This document shows positions 41,820 to 49,351 of a stretch of 64,000 nucleotides of DNA, one piece after another. The translations under genes were made by a program, and so were the position numbers. Position 1 is the stretch's first letter, and every line of letters begins with the position of its first letter. The stretch is from positions 186,001 through 250,000 of the forward strand of contig CAVWYY010000001.1 in the NCBI GenBank assembly GCA_963759375.1, written 5' to 3'. The notes under the pieces are model-generated. The model saw nothing but the letters and a program-made list of their open reading frames with translations, made no database searches and was not told the DNA's origin. Source of the DNA: DASSUW01 sp963759375 (GTDB taxonomy: Bacteria > Actinomycetota > Thermoleophilia > Solirubrobacterales > Solirubrobacteraceae).

Positions 41820-42320
41820 GTGCGCCTCGAGCTTCTCGGTGAGCAACACCTCGACGACGTCGCCGCGCTGCTCGGCGACCCCGACACGCTGCGCTTCACG
41901 CGCATCCCGGAGCCGCCGCCGGCGGACTTCGCGCGCACGTGGCTCGCGCGCTATGAGTCGGCGCGGCAGGACGGGACCGCCGAGGCGTTCGCGGCCGTCG
42001 ACGACGACGGCATGTTCGTGGGGCTGGCGCTGGCGCCGCAGATCGAGCGCGCGTCCGGCGAGGTCGAGCTCGGGTACATCACCGCGCCGGCCGCCCGCGG
42101 GCGGGGCGTCGCCGCCTGGATGCTCCGCGAGCTCACGTCCTGGGCGTTCGCGAACGGCGCGCTGCGGATCGTGCTGATCATCGACGTCGCGAACGGCGCG
42201 TCCGAGAAGGTCGCCGAGCGCTGCGGGTACACGCGCGAGGGCGTGCTGCGCTCGATCCACGTCAAGCAGGACATCCGCGTCGACGCCGCGGTCTGGTCGC
42301 GCCTGCCGACCGATCCCTAG
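41820..42320 (+). CDS. GNAT-family N-acetyltransferase
   Basis: A 166-residue RimJ-like acetyltransferase. The acetyl-CoA pyrophosphate loop is in APAARGRGVAAWMLREL, and the end of the fold is ANGASEKVAERCGYTREGVLRS. The acceptor is unknown. GTG 41820 (VRLELLGEQHLDDV) gives the normal GNAT N-terminus. The upstream gap to the divergent carbonic anhydrase is 55 bases and AT-rich for this genome, so it probably holds both promoters. Confidence 0.85.
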   Translation: MRLELLGEQHLDDVAALLGDPDTLRFTRIPEPPPADFARTWLARYESARQDGTAEAFAAVDDDGMFVGLALAPQIERASGEVELGYITAPAARGRGVAAWMLRELTSWAFANGALRIVLIIDVANGASEKVAERCGYTREGVLRSIHVKQDIRVDAAVWSRLPTDP

Positions 42321-42514
42321 CGCCGCCTCCGCCAGACGAACCGGGCGAGGACGGCCAGCGTCAGCGCGGCGAACGTGGCGGCGGCCACCGTCGTTGCGTC
42401 CTTCCACGCCCCGTCGTCGGGAGCGAAGAAGTCGAGCAGCAGGAACACCGCGATCGAGGCGCCCCACGCGACGTCCAGGATCGCTGACCACCGCATCGCG
42501 CCCGAGTATTCCAT
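42317..42514 (-). CDS. Small two-helix membrane protein
   Basis: A 65-residue protein with two hydrophobic helices (ILDVAWGASIAVFLLLDFF and TTVAAATFAALTLAVLARFVW), a short acidic loop and an RRRR tail that should face the cytoplasm. Small proteins of this layout are frequent in actinobacteria with no known role. The stop overlaps head-on with the acetyltransferase stop. ATG 42514 or the in-frame ATG six codons later could be used. Confidence 0.55.
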   Translation of the reverse strand: MEYSGAMRWSAILDVAWGASIAVFLLLDFFAPDDGAWKDATTVAAATFAALTLAVLARFVWRRRR

Positions 42515-42521
42515 CCGCCCG

Positions 42522-42974
42522 ATGAGCGAACATGTGTTCGTGCAGATGCTCTTCGACCCTGGACCCGCGCAGGTACGCGTGCGGCGCCGCCCCGCCCGCC
42601 GATCGCGATACGCGGCGGCGCCGCGCGGCGTGTGCTGGCGCTGCTGGCAACCGGCGCGGCAGGTCGTCTTCTCACCGGCCGACTACGCCGAGCTCCTCGG
42701 CCTCTACCTCGGCGCCGGCTCTATCTGCGAGCTCGCACGGACCCAGCGCCTCCGGCTCTTCCTCGATGCCCGGAACACGAGAACCGTCGCGGAGACCGAC
42801 GCGCTGCTTCGTCGCTGTTTCCCCGACAACCGGATCGGCCGATTCGCGCCCGGCGATGGCTCGACGGTCGTCCTATGGGTCTATCACTCGCACCTCGGCT
42901 GCCTGTTCCCGCAGCGCGAGCGCCCGATCGTGCTCGAGCCGTGGCAGCAGACGCTCCTGGACGTCGAGAGCTGA
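42522..42974 (+). CDS. Hypothetical protein (150 aa)
   Basis: A 150-residue soluble protein (MSEHVFVQMLFDPG ...). It has a CWRCW motif near residue 42, which could bind a metal only with other residues. A middle region LGLYLGAGSICELARTQRL and an aromatic C-terminal half (STVVLWVYHSHLGCLFPQRE) follow. No family is recognised. It is divergent from the small membrane protein and ends 27 bases before the tRNA-Leu gene. Confidence 0.5.
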   Translation: MSEHVFVQMLFDPGPAQVRVRRRPARRSRYAAAPRGVCWRCWQPARQVVFSPADYAELLGLYLGAGSICELARTQRLRLFLDARNTRTVAETDALLRRCFPDNRIGRFAPGDGSTVVLWVYHSHLGCLFPQRERPIVLEPWQQTLLDVES

Positions 42975-43001
42975 GCCTCGCCGCTACAGTTCACGTCCCA
43001 C

Positions 43002-43085
43002 GCGGCTGTGGCGAAATTGGTATACGCGCGAGCTTCAGGTGCTCGTGGGGGTAACCCCGTGGAGGTTCGAGTCCTCTCAGCCGCA
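43002..43085 (+). tRNA. tRNA-Leu (CAG)
   Basis: A class II tRNA of 84 bases. The acceptor stem GCGGCTG (43002-43008) pairs with CAGCCGC (43078-43084), with discriminator A at 43085. The anticodon loop TTCAGGT gives anticodon CAG, closed by CGAGC/GCTCG. The long variable arm (TGGGGGTAACCCC) and T-loop GGTTCGAGTCC are as expected for leucine. CCA is not encoded. Confidence 0.95.
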
Positions 43086-43142
43086 CCTGGCCTGTCCTGG
43101 CAAACGGTGACGGAAAACCCGAGAGCAGGCAGCCCAAGACGA

Positions 43143-43168
43143 AGGCCTCGGCGAGATCGCCGAGGCCT
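43143..43168 (+). terminator. Hairpin downstream of tRNA-Leu
   Basis: An 11-bp perfect stem (AGGCCTCGGCG, 43143-43153, with 43158-43168) around a 4-base loop AGAT, followed by CTGTTCGTT. It lies 57 bases after the tRNA and is a plausible terminator despite the weak T-tract. Confidence 0.55.
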
Positions 43169-43237
43169 CTGTTCGTTAAGGCCCGCAACGCATCTCCGGC
43201 ATCGCGCAACGCGCTGCCGACCGGTCGAGTTCGGGGA

Positions 43238-43465
43238 CTGACATTCGACTGCCGGCGCGCGGAGTCGTCGATCGAGACGGAGGCGAACGCGCTCCAGGTG
43301 CTCGGCGGCCAGGCCGACGCGATCATCCACGGGCTCGTCGGCAACTCGCCGGAGATGCGCGCGGAGACCGTTCGCGCGTACCGGGCGACGCGGTCGCCGG
43401 TGGAGGATCTGCGGCGCCAGTTCCGCCGCCCGGCGTGCACGGGAGCCTTGTCAAGAGGGCGCTAA
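43238..43465 (+). other. Open frame without a start codon between the tRNAs
   Basis: About 75 codons ending in TAA (43463-43465) have coding-like composition (for example IETEANALQVLGGQADAII and MRAETVRAYRATRSP), but no ATG or GTG start lies at the proper place. It could be the 3' remnant of a gene truncated next to tRNA-Leu, or chance. I recognise no family, and no repeat of the tRNA 3' end was found that would prove an integration event. Confidence 0.2.
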
Positions 43466-43488
43466 ACTGGCCGACGACTCGGTCACCT

Positions 43489-43561
43489 GCCGCTATCGTC
43501 TAGGGGACTAGGACGCCGCCCTCTCACGGCGGAAACCGGGGTTCGAATCCCCGTAGCGGTA
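43489..43561 (+). tRNA. tRNA-Glu (CTC)
   Basis: 73 bases. The acceptor stem GCCGCTA (43489-43495) pairs with TAGCGGT (43554-43560), the first pair being G-U, with discriminator A. The anticodon stem CCGCC/GGCGG encloses CTCTCAC, anticodon CTC. The T arm CGGGGTTCGAATCCCCG is complete. CCA is not encoded. Confidence 0.95.
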
Positions 43562-43570
43562 CCTCGGAAG

Positions 43571-43596
43571 CCCCGCGAAAGCGGGGTTTCGTCGTT
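43571..43596 (+). terminator. Intrinsic terminator after tRNA-Glu
   Basis: CCCCGC-GAAA-GCGGGG (43571-43586) forms a 6-bp stem with a GNRA tetraloop, followed by the T-rich TTTCGTCGTT. It begins 10 bases after the tRNA 3' end, a classic position and shape. Confidence 0.85.
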
Positions 43597-43640
43597 GAGA
43601 CCGGGATGATCGCCTCGCACATGTCGTTCGAACCACCGCC

Positions 43641-44192
43641 GTGATCGTCGTCCCCGACCTGCGCGACGACGACTTCGCGCTCCGGCCGTGGCGGGAGCGC
43701 GACCTGCCCGGCCTGCTCGAGGGCTTCCTCGACCCGGTCGTGCAGCGGTTCTCGTGGCCCGGTGTCGAGCCGTACACGGAGGCGGACGGGCGGGCGTTCA
43801 TCGCCGACCGGACGAAGTGGCTGGCTGACGGCACGTGCGCAGACGTCGCGATCGTGGAGCCGGCCGACGAGGACGCAATCCTCGGCGGCGCCTCGATCTA
43901 CGACATCGAGGCCGCGTGGCGCCGTGCGAGCACCGGCTACTGGCTCGCGCCTCGCGCGCGCGGGCGCGGGATCGCCACACGCGCGGTGCGGCTGCTCGCG
44001 CGCTGGGCGTTCGACGATCTGGGCATCGAGCGGCTGCAACTGACCTGCGGGCCGGACAACCTCGCCTCCCAACGTGTCGCCGAGCGGGCCGGGTTCACGC
44101 GCGAGGGTGTCCTGCGCTCGCAGCTGCCGTTTAAGGGTCAGCGCCGAGACACTGTTGTGTTCAGCCTCCTGCCGACCGAGTTTCGCGGATAG
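43641..44192 (+). CDS. GNAT-family N-acetyltransferase (RimJ/RimL-like)
   Basis: A 183-residue acetyltransferase. The N-terminus (LRDDDFALRPWRERDLPGL) is typical of RimJ/RimL relatives. The acetyl-CoA loop is APRARGRGIATRAVRLLARWAF, and LQLTCGPDNLASQRVAERAGF with a following TREGVLR is the C-terminal signature. It may acetylate a ribosomal-protein N-terminus or a small amine. GTG 43641 is used. Confidence 0.85.
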   Translation: MIVVPDLRDDDFALRPWRERDLPGLLEGFLDPVVQRFSWPGVEPYTEADGRAFIADRTKWLADGTCADVAIVEPADEDAILGGASIYDIEAAWRRASTGYWLAPRARGRGIATRAVRLLARWAFDDLGIERLQLTCGPDNLASQRVAERAGFTREGVLRSQLPFKGQRRDTVVFSLLPTEFRG

Positions 44193-44204
44193 CTGGAGGC
44201 GGTT

Positions 44205-44221
44205 TCCCGCAAATTGCGGGA
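44205..44221. repeat. 17-bp palindrome after the acetyltransferase gene
   Basis: TCCCGCAA-A-TTGCGGGA has 8-bp perfect arms around one central base. It begins 13 bases beyond the acetyltransferase stop and 78 bases before the FHA gene start. With a 1-base centre it is a poor RNA hairpin, so it reads more like a protein-binding operator for the FHA gene than a terminator. Confidence 0.5.
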
Positions 44222-44298
44222 TGTGCATGCCTCGAAACTTCAATTCGTCGCAAGGGACATTTATCCCCCGCTTGGAATCGGGCAAGAGGATTCCGCCT

Positions 44299-44724
44299 AT
44301 GACGGATGCCCTCGCCGCCCTCCAGAACACGGAGGCCCCGACGCAGGAGACAGGCCCGCTCCCGCGCATCGGCGGCCGCGACCGCCGGCGCGCTCAGGCC
44401 AGCATGGCGCGACCCGCGCCCGGCCGCTATCTCGCCATCGAAGACGGAGGCGAGGTGATCCTGTTCGCGCTCGGGGACCGCGAGGGTCAGAGCCTGCGCA
44501 TCGGGCGCAGTCCGGCCTGCGACATCCTGCTCGACGACGCATCGGTATCGCGCCGCCACGCGGTGATCGTCCATCGGGCCGGCCGGGCCATCCTGCTCGA
44601 CGATCGCAGCCTCAACGGCATCTACGTAAACGGCGAGCGCGTGGGCGAGTCCGCGCTGCGCGACGGCGACGCGATCGTCATCGGGCATGTGAGCTTGCGG
44701 TACGTCGAGGTCACTGGCGGCTGA
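44299..44724 (+). CDS. FHA-domain protein
   Basis: A 141-residue protein. A disordered N-terminus (with ETGPLPRI) precedes an FHA domain (about residues 50-135). The domain has the conserved phosphothreonine-binding residues: SLRIGRSPACDILL, VSRRHAVIV and DRSLNGIYVNGERV. It should bind pThr-containing partners in a Ser/Thr kinase pathway. AAGAGGA before the ATG sits in the loop and 3' arm of a small hairpin (GGAATC 44274-44279, GATTCC 44289-44294), which might limit translation. Confidence 0.88.
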   Translation: MTDALAALQNTEAPTQETGPLPRIGGRDRRRAQASMARPAPGRYLAIEDGGEVILFALGDREGQSLRIGRSPACDILLDDASVSRRHAVIVHRAGRAILLDDRSLNGIYVNGERVGESALRDGDAIVIGHVSLRYVEVTGG

Positions 44725-44815
44725 GCAGACTCCGGCCGCCGGCGCTACCGACCCGCACCGCACGATCCCGGCCCGGGCTTGCCACGGCAGCCCGGGCCGG
44801 GGATAGCTTTCGTCC

Positions 44816-45229
44816 GTGGCGCGACGGGCGAAACCGCATGGGCACTTCCTCGCCGGAGAGGCCGGGGAGCTCGCCGGCGTGTCCGGGAACACGATCGGCC
44901 AATGGGCACGCTGGGGGTACATCCGCCCCTCGCAGTCGGCGGCCGAGCCGCACGTCTACAGCGTCGAGGACGTCGCCGAGGCGGCAGTCGTCCGCGAGCT
45001 GCTCGACCGCGGCGTGCGCCACCGCATCGTCCGTCGGGCGATCGAGCACCTCGACGACTACGGCGACTGGCCGCTCAGCGACGCGCCGCTCGCGACCACG
45101 CACGACGGGCACCTCGTGCTCCTGCGCGAGAACGGCGAGGTGTTCGCGCTGTCGGCCCGCGGCTGGCAGCTCATGACCGCCCCGCCGGAGCTCGACGAGG
45201 TTCACATCAGGCTGCGGCGGACGACCTAG
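44816..45229 (+). CDS. MerR-family-like DNA-binding protein
   Basis: A 137-residue protein with an N-terminal MerR-type helix-turn-helix (FLAGEAGELAGVSGNTIGQWARWGYIRPSQS, then YSVEDVAEAAVVRELLDRGV). It has a short C-terminal part without the long dimerisation helix or metal-binding cysteines of classical MerR proteins. The region HRIVRRAIEHLDDYGDWPLSD is typical of short actinobacterial relatives. GTG 44816. The regulated genes are unknown. Confidence 0.75.
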   Translation: MARRAKPHGHFLAGEAGELAGVSGNTIGQWARWGYIRPSQSAAEPHVYSVEDVAEAAVVRELLDRGVRHRIVRRAIEHLDDYGDWPLSDAPLATTHDGHLVLLRENGEVFALSARGWQLMTAPPELDEVHIRLRRTT

Positions 45230-45810
45230 GCCTTGTGTCGCGCGGCGCGGGCGTCGACGGCCTCGCCGAGCGTGCCGAGCTTGGCCGCGATCGCGTGGCC
45301 GACGCGGCCGAGCTTGGACTCGTCGTACGGCTCGATCGCCCGCTCGGGGTTCTCGCCCTCGGCGACCGCGGCGGCGCGCATGTCGCTCTCGATCGCCAGC
45401 AGCTTCGTCTCCCAGCCGCGCAGCCAGCCGGCGAGCTCCGCGTCGGAGCGCTGGTCGGCCACGGCGGCGAGATAGCCGAGCAGCGTCGTCACGTGCTGCG
45501 CGTCGACCACCGCGGCGCGCACGGCCTGGTTCCGCTCCAAGAGCAGGTCGCTCGCCCCGCGCGCCCGTGAGACCCAGACGCCGGCGCCGGTCGCCGCCGG
45601 CACGCCGTGCAGCCCGTAGGCGGCGGTGCGCTCGGCCAGCTCCTCCAGCAGCTCCTTCGACGCCTCGACGCCGCGGCCGAGCACCTCGGGCGGGTCGTCG
45701 AGCTTGCCTTCGAGCTTGGCCCAGTGGCCGCCGAGCTGACGCGTGAAGGCGTAGAGCTCGCGCAGCCCCCGGTGCTCGGCGGGGTACAGGCCGTTGTCGC
45801 TTACCGGAAT
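45226..45810 (-). CDS. Hypothetical helical protein next to pduO (non-canonical start)
   Basis: About 194 residues and mostly helical: NGLYPAEHRGLRELYAFTRQLGGHW-type N-terminus (split here), SKELLEELAERTAAYGLHGV, then HVTTLLGYLAAVADQRSDAEL and a Lys/Arg-rich end. No family is recognised. No ATG, GTG or TTG starts the conserved-looking region. The best placed codon is ATT 45810, with GGGAG eight bases upstream, overlapping the end of the adenosyltransferase gene; GTA follows two codons later. An assembly error or an unusual initiation codon are both possible. The 3' end overlaps the MerR-like gene. Confidence 0.55.
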   Translation of the reverse strand: MPVSDNGLYPAEHRGLRELYAFTRQLGGHWAKLEGKLDDPPEVLGRGVEASKELLEELAERTAAYGLHGVPAATGAGVWVSRARGASDLLLERNQAVRAAVVDAQHVTTLLGYLAAVADQRSDAELAGWLRGWETKLLAIESDMRAAAVAEGENPERAIEPYDESKLGRVGHAIAAKLGTLGEAVDARAARHKA

Positions 45811-46364
45811 CGGCCCGGCTCCCAGAGCGGTTCCCCGTCCCCGCTCGCCACGTTCACGGCGCGCGCGAGGATGAACAGGAGGTCCGACAGGCGGTTGAGG
45901 TAGCGCACGCACTCGGCACCGACCTCGTCGCCACACGCGATCGTGCGCCGCTCGGCGCGCCGGCAGACCGTGCGGCAGACGTGCAGCTGCGCCGCGGCCG
46001 CCGTGCCACCGGGGATCACGAACGACTTGAGGTTGGGCAGCTCGGCGTTGACCTCGTCGCACGCTGTCTCCAGCCAGGCCGTCTGCTCCGCGGCCAGCCG
46101 CAACCGCTCGCGGTCGCCGCCGTGCGGGACCGAGATGTCGGCACCGACGTCGAACAGGTCGTTCTGCACACGTTGCAGCCAGGGGACGAACCGCTCGGGC
46201 AACCCGCCCTGGGCGAGCGCGACGCCGAGCTGCGCGTTGAGCTCGTCGACGGTCCCGTACGCCTCGATCCGCGCGTGCGTCTTCGGGACGCGGCTCATGT
46301 CGCCGAGGTGCGTCTCCCCGCCGTCGCCGAGGCGGGTGTAGATGCGCGTGAGGTTGACGGTCAT
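45801..46364 (-). CDS. pduO: Cob(I)alamin adenosyltransferase, PduO type
   Basis: A 187-residue enzyme adenosylating cob(I)alamin to make coenzyme B12. Diagnostic segments are the ATP-binding IYTRLGDGGETHLGDMSRVPKTHARIEAYGTVDELNAQLG at the N-terminus (split motif), FVIPGGTAAAAQLHVCRTVCRRAER and YLNRLSDLLFILAR. Length is standard. ATG 46364. It is divergent from the cobalamin-riboswitch operon, with only about 20 bases between its start and the aptamer, so cobalamin activation sits back-to-back with predicted cobalamin uptake. Confidence 0.93.
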   Translation of the reverse strand: MTVNLTRIYTRLGDGGETHLGDMSRVPKTHARIEAYGTVDELNAQLGVALAQGGLPERFVPWLQRVQNDLFDVGADISVPHGGDRERLRLAAEQTAWLETACDEVNAELPNLKSFVIPGGTAAAAQLHVCRTVCRRAERRTIACGDEVGAECVRYLNRLSDLLFILARAVNVASGDGEPLWEPGRFR

Positions 46365-46385
46365 GCCCTGCCCGGGGTATAGCAT

Positions 46386-46545
46386 GGGGCCTCGTCCAGG
46401 TCGGTGGACAGGGAAGCCGGTGCGAATCCGGCGCGGACCCGCCACTGTCACCGGGGAAGCCAACCGCAGGTGGAGCCACTGGCATCGCGACGCGAGCCGG
46501 GAAGGCGCGGATGGTAGGTCCCGGGAGCCAGGAGACCTCCCTCCG
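46386..46545 (+). promoter_or_regulatory. Cobalamin riboswitch
   Basis: The conserved blocks of the B12 aptamer occur in order: AGGTCGGTGGACAGGGAA, GCCGGTGCGAATCCGGCGCG, GACCCGCCACTGTCA, GCCACTGGCATCG, GCCGGGAAGGCGCGG, and the B12 box with AGCCAGGAGACC at 46527-46538. It precedes the DUF4430/ECF operon by about 45 bases. By analogy with other members, cobalamin binding should reduce expression of the genes downstream, consistent with an uptake function. Confidence 0.96.
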
Positions 46546-46588
46546 ACCCCAAGCCGAAACGCCCTCGCGGAAAGGGGTGGCTCACCGA

Positions 46589-47705
46589 ATGAAGATCCGA
46601 TCCAGTGCCGGCCTGGCGGCCGGCCTCGTAGTCGCAGCGCTGCTGCCATCGACAGCGGCGGCCGCTCCGGTCACGGTCGACCTGCGGATCGAGGGCCCGA
46701 CGCGGACCCTGTTCGAAGGCCCCGTGACCACTGACGTGCGGCAGTTCCGCTTCACCGGCGAGTCGACCGGCCACACGTGCGACGGGACCGCTGCGATCGG
46801 CGGGCCGAGCCCGACCCCGGTCCCGACCCGCGGCGCGGTCGTCGCCCAGGCGGCCGAGACGACGCCGTTCACGATCGCGGGGACATTCGGCCAGCTCGGC
46901 GCGAGCTTCACCTCGATCGCCGGCGAGTCCGTCGCGTTTGACATGGCCACGAGCAAGTTCCTCGCCGAGTACGTCAACGGGCAGTTCGCCAGCCTCGGCG
47001 CATGCGCCGACGAGGCGCACACCGGTGACGACGCGCTGTTCGCCTACGGCACCGGCAGCGAGCAGCTGCTCGAGCTTGCCGGGCCTGCGCTCGCCCGCCC
47101 GGGTCAGACCGTCGCCCTGAAGGTCACCGACGCCGGCACGCACACTGCGGTCGCAGGGGCGACCGTGGGGGGCAGGACCACCGGCGCCGACGGCACGGCG
47201 GTCGTCGGGCCGCTGAACGCCCGCGGCATCGCCGACTTCAAGGCCACGAAGACCGGCGCGATCCGCTCGAACCGCGTCCGCGTCTGCGTGACCGACGGCC
47301 AGGACGGGGCGTGCGGCTCGCAGCTCCCGCAGCCCGCGGCGCCCGACCGCACGGCGCCCGTGGCGACGATCAAGGGGATCCGTGACGGCCAGCGCTTCTC
47401 GCGCAGGCGCGCGCCGCGCAAGCTGCGCGGCAGCGTGGTCGAGGATCCGTCCGGGCCTGTGGGCCGTCAAGATCCGCCTTACGCGGAAGCTCGGCGACAA
47501 GTGCTGGTACTTCTCGGGCTCGAAGGAGCGGTTCCTGAAGCGCAGGTGCGGCAAGAAGCACGCGTTCAAGGTCGGCGACCAGCCCGAGTGGAGCTACCTG
47601 CTCCCGAGCCGCCTGCCGCGCGGGCGCTACGTGCTCGACACGTACGCGCTCGACAACGCGTTCAACCGCAGCACGACGACGCGGGTGAGGTTCCGGGTGC
47701 GATGA
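46589..47705 (+). CDS. Secreted DUF4430-like protein, first gene of B12 operon (one frame break)
   Basis: About 371 residues once one frame break is resolved. It has a signal peptide (SAGLAAGLVVAALLPSTAAAA). A DUF4430-like domain (VTVDLRIEGPTRTLFEGPVT ... FLAEYVNGQFASLGACADE ... GDDALFAYG) resembles the transcobalamin C-terminal beta domain family. An Ig/Big-type domain (GQTVALKVTDAGTHTAVAGA) and a Lys/Arg-rich C-terminal domain (LWAVKIRLTRKLGDKCWYF) follow. The break near 47455 is one extra base in GGGCCTG. The total length, 1117 bases, is one more than a multiple of three. The stop overlaps the next start (ATGA). Confidence 0.7.
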
Positions 47706-48416
47706 GGCGGGCGCTCCTGATCGTCCTGGCCGTCGCGGTCGCCGCACCGGCGCCCGCGGCGGCGGCGTCCGTCGACGTGCTGGTGGTCGGCAAGAGCAAG
47801 GTGCTCCGCGGCCCCAAGCACGTGCAGCTCAAGCAGCGGACCGTGAAGGTCGGGCAGCAAGCGCTGCAAGGTGCTCGGGGCGACCCCGCTGTCCGTGCTC
47901 GCCGCGACCAAGCTCAAGCTCGGCTTCCGCGACTACGGGAGCTGCGGTAAGCGCCCGGCCGACGCGGGCGGCCTGTACGTGACCAAGGTCGCGGGCGAGC
48001 GCGAGAAGGGCCGCGGCGGCTGGGTGTACAAGGTCGGCCGGAAGGCCGGGACCACCGCCGCCGGCGACCCGTCGGGCCCGTTCGGTACCGGGAAGCGGCT
48101 GCGCAACGGCCAGAAGGTGACGTGGTTCTGGTGCCAGCTGAAGACGACCGGAACGTGCCAGCGCACGCTCGAGGCCGTGCCCGACCGCACCGACGCGGCC
48201 GCGGGTGAGACCCTCCGCGTGACCGTGCGCGGCTACGACGACTTCGGCAAGGGCACTGCGGTGCAGGGCGCGACGGTGCGCCTCGGCTCCGCCACCGCCG
48301 TGACCGGCGCCGGCGGCGTGGCCACGCTCACGGTCGCCGGCTCCGGCCGCCAGCGCCTCCAGGCCGAGCGCGCCGGCATGGTGCGCGCGTTCCCGCGGGT
48401 GGTCGCCGTCGGATGA
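47702..48416 (+). CDS. Secreted DUF4430-like protein with Ig-like tail (one frame break)
   Basis: About 237 residues after correction. It has a signal peptide (LLIVLAVAVAAPAPAAAA). A DUF4430-type region follows (TPLSVLAATKLKLGFRDYG, SCGKRPADAGGLYVTKVAGE, GGWVYKVGRKAG), with several cysteines likely paired outside the cell. A C-terminal Ig-like domain (ETLRVTVRGYDDFGKGTAVQ) comes last. The frame breaks near 47858 in GTCGGGCAGC: one base too many separates VKVG from SKRCKVLG. Both ends overlap neighbours (ATGA), so it is an integral part of the operon. Confidence 0.7.
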
Positions 48417-49351
48417 GGCGCCTGCTCGTCCTCCTCTTCGTCCTGCTGCCGCTGGCCGGCTGCGGGTTCGGCGCCGGCGAGTCGACCGGCGACGTGTCGC
48501 TGACCGTCACGCGCGACTTCGGCGCGTCGTCACTGCACGAGGGGGTCGATCAGGAGAAGGCGTCCGAGGGCGACACCGTGATGCGCCTGCTCCAGCGCAA
48601 GTACGACGTCGAGACCCGCTACGGCGGCGGCTTCGTGCAGGAGATCGATGGCGTCGCCGGCGGCCGCGAGAGCGGCCGGCGGGCCGACTGGTTCTACTAC
48701 GTGAACGGCATCGAGGCGCCCGTCGGGGCGGCCGAGCGGCGGGTCTCGGCCGGCGAGCGCGTGTGGTGGGACCACCACGCCTGGGACGCCGCTCAGCGCG
48801 TCCCGGCGGTGGTCGGCTCGTTCCCCGAGCCGTTCAAGACCGGGCTCGAGGGCAAGCGGTTCCCGGTGAAGATCGTCTGCGCCGGCGACGCCGACGATCG
48901 CTCGTGCGATGAGGTGCAGAAACGCCTCGAGGACGCCGGCGTGAAGTCGCTGAGCCGCGCGCCGCTCGAGCAGTCCCCGGGGGAAGAGGTCCTGCGTCTG
49001 CTGGTCGGCCGCTGGGCCGACGTCCGCCGCGATGCGGTGGCCCGCCGCCTCGAAGGCGGGCCGGAGACCAGCGGCGTCTACGCGCGGCCGACGACGACCG
49101 GCGACTCGATCGTGCTGCTCGACGAGGACGGCCGGCCCGTGCGCACGCTGCGCGCGGGCGGCGGCCTGGTGGCCGCAACGAGCGTGCAGGCCCAGGCGCC
49201 GACCTGGGTCGTCACGGGGACCGACGACGTCGGCGTGGCCGCCGCGGCGGCGGCGCTGACCGGCGACCGCCTCGAGCAGCACTTCGCGCTCGCCGTCGAC
49301 CAGGGCCAGGACGTGCCGCTGCCGGTGACCGGGGCGGGGACGGGGCCGTGA
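48413..49351 (+). CDS. DUF4430-domain lipoprotein (transcobalamin beta-domain-like)
   Basis: A 312-residue lipoprotein. The lipobox LAGC has the lipidated Cys at residue 17. A DUF4430 domain (about 28-115) includes GDTVMRLLQRKYDVETRYGG, FVQEIDGVAGG and the characteristic DWFYYVNGIEA. The remaining 200 residues are a mixed alpha/beta region of unknown type (FPVKIVCAGDADDRSCDEVQKRL). DUF4430 corresponds to the transcobalamin/intrinsic-factor C-terminal beta domain, which contacts the lower face of B12. Anchored in the membrane, it is a good candidate for a B12-binding partner of the S component. Overlaps: ATGA before, GTGA after. Confidence 0.85.
   Translation: MRRLLVLLFVLLPLAGCGFGAGESTGDVSLTVTRDFGASSLHEGVDQEKASEGDTVMRLLQRKYDVETRYGGGFVQEIDGVAGGRESGRRADWFYYVNGIEAPVGAAERRVSAGERVWWDHHAWDAAQRVPAVVGSFPEPFKTGLEGKRFPVKIVCAGDADDRSCDEVQKRLEDAGVKSLSRAPLEQSPGEEVLRLLVGRWADVRRDAVARRLEGGPETSGVYARPTTTGDSIVLLDEDGRPVRTLRAGGGLVAATSVQAQAPTWVVTGTDDVGVAAAAAALTGDRLEQHFALAVDQGQDVPLPVTGAGTGP

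Noticed and set aside
43002..43561. tRNA genes as a site-specific integration site with a resident island
   Set aside because: No integrase gene and no repeat of the tRNA-Leu or tRNA-Glu 3' end was found downstream within the window.
43641..44192. The palindrome at 44205 as a terminator for the acetyltransferase gene
   Set aside because: A one-base centre gives a poor RNA hairpin loop and there is no T-tract; an operator is the likelier reading.
46589..47950. A single gene joining the first DUF4430-type protein to the start of the second
   Set aside because: After about 47455 the translation turns into Arg/Pro/Gln-rich sequence until a new ATG with a signal peptide. The +1 frame restores coding character and a natural ATGA junction.
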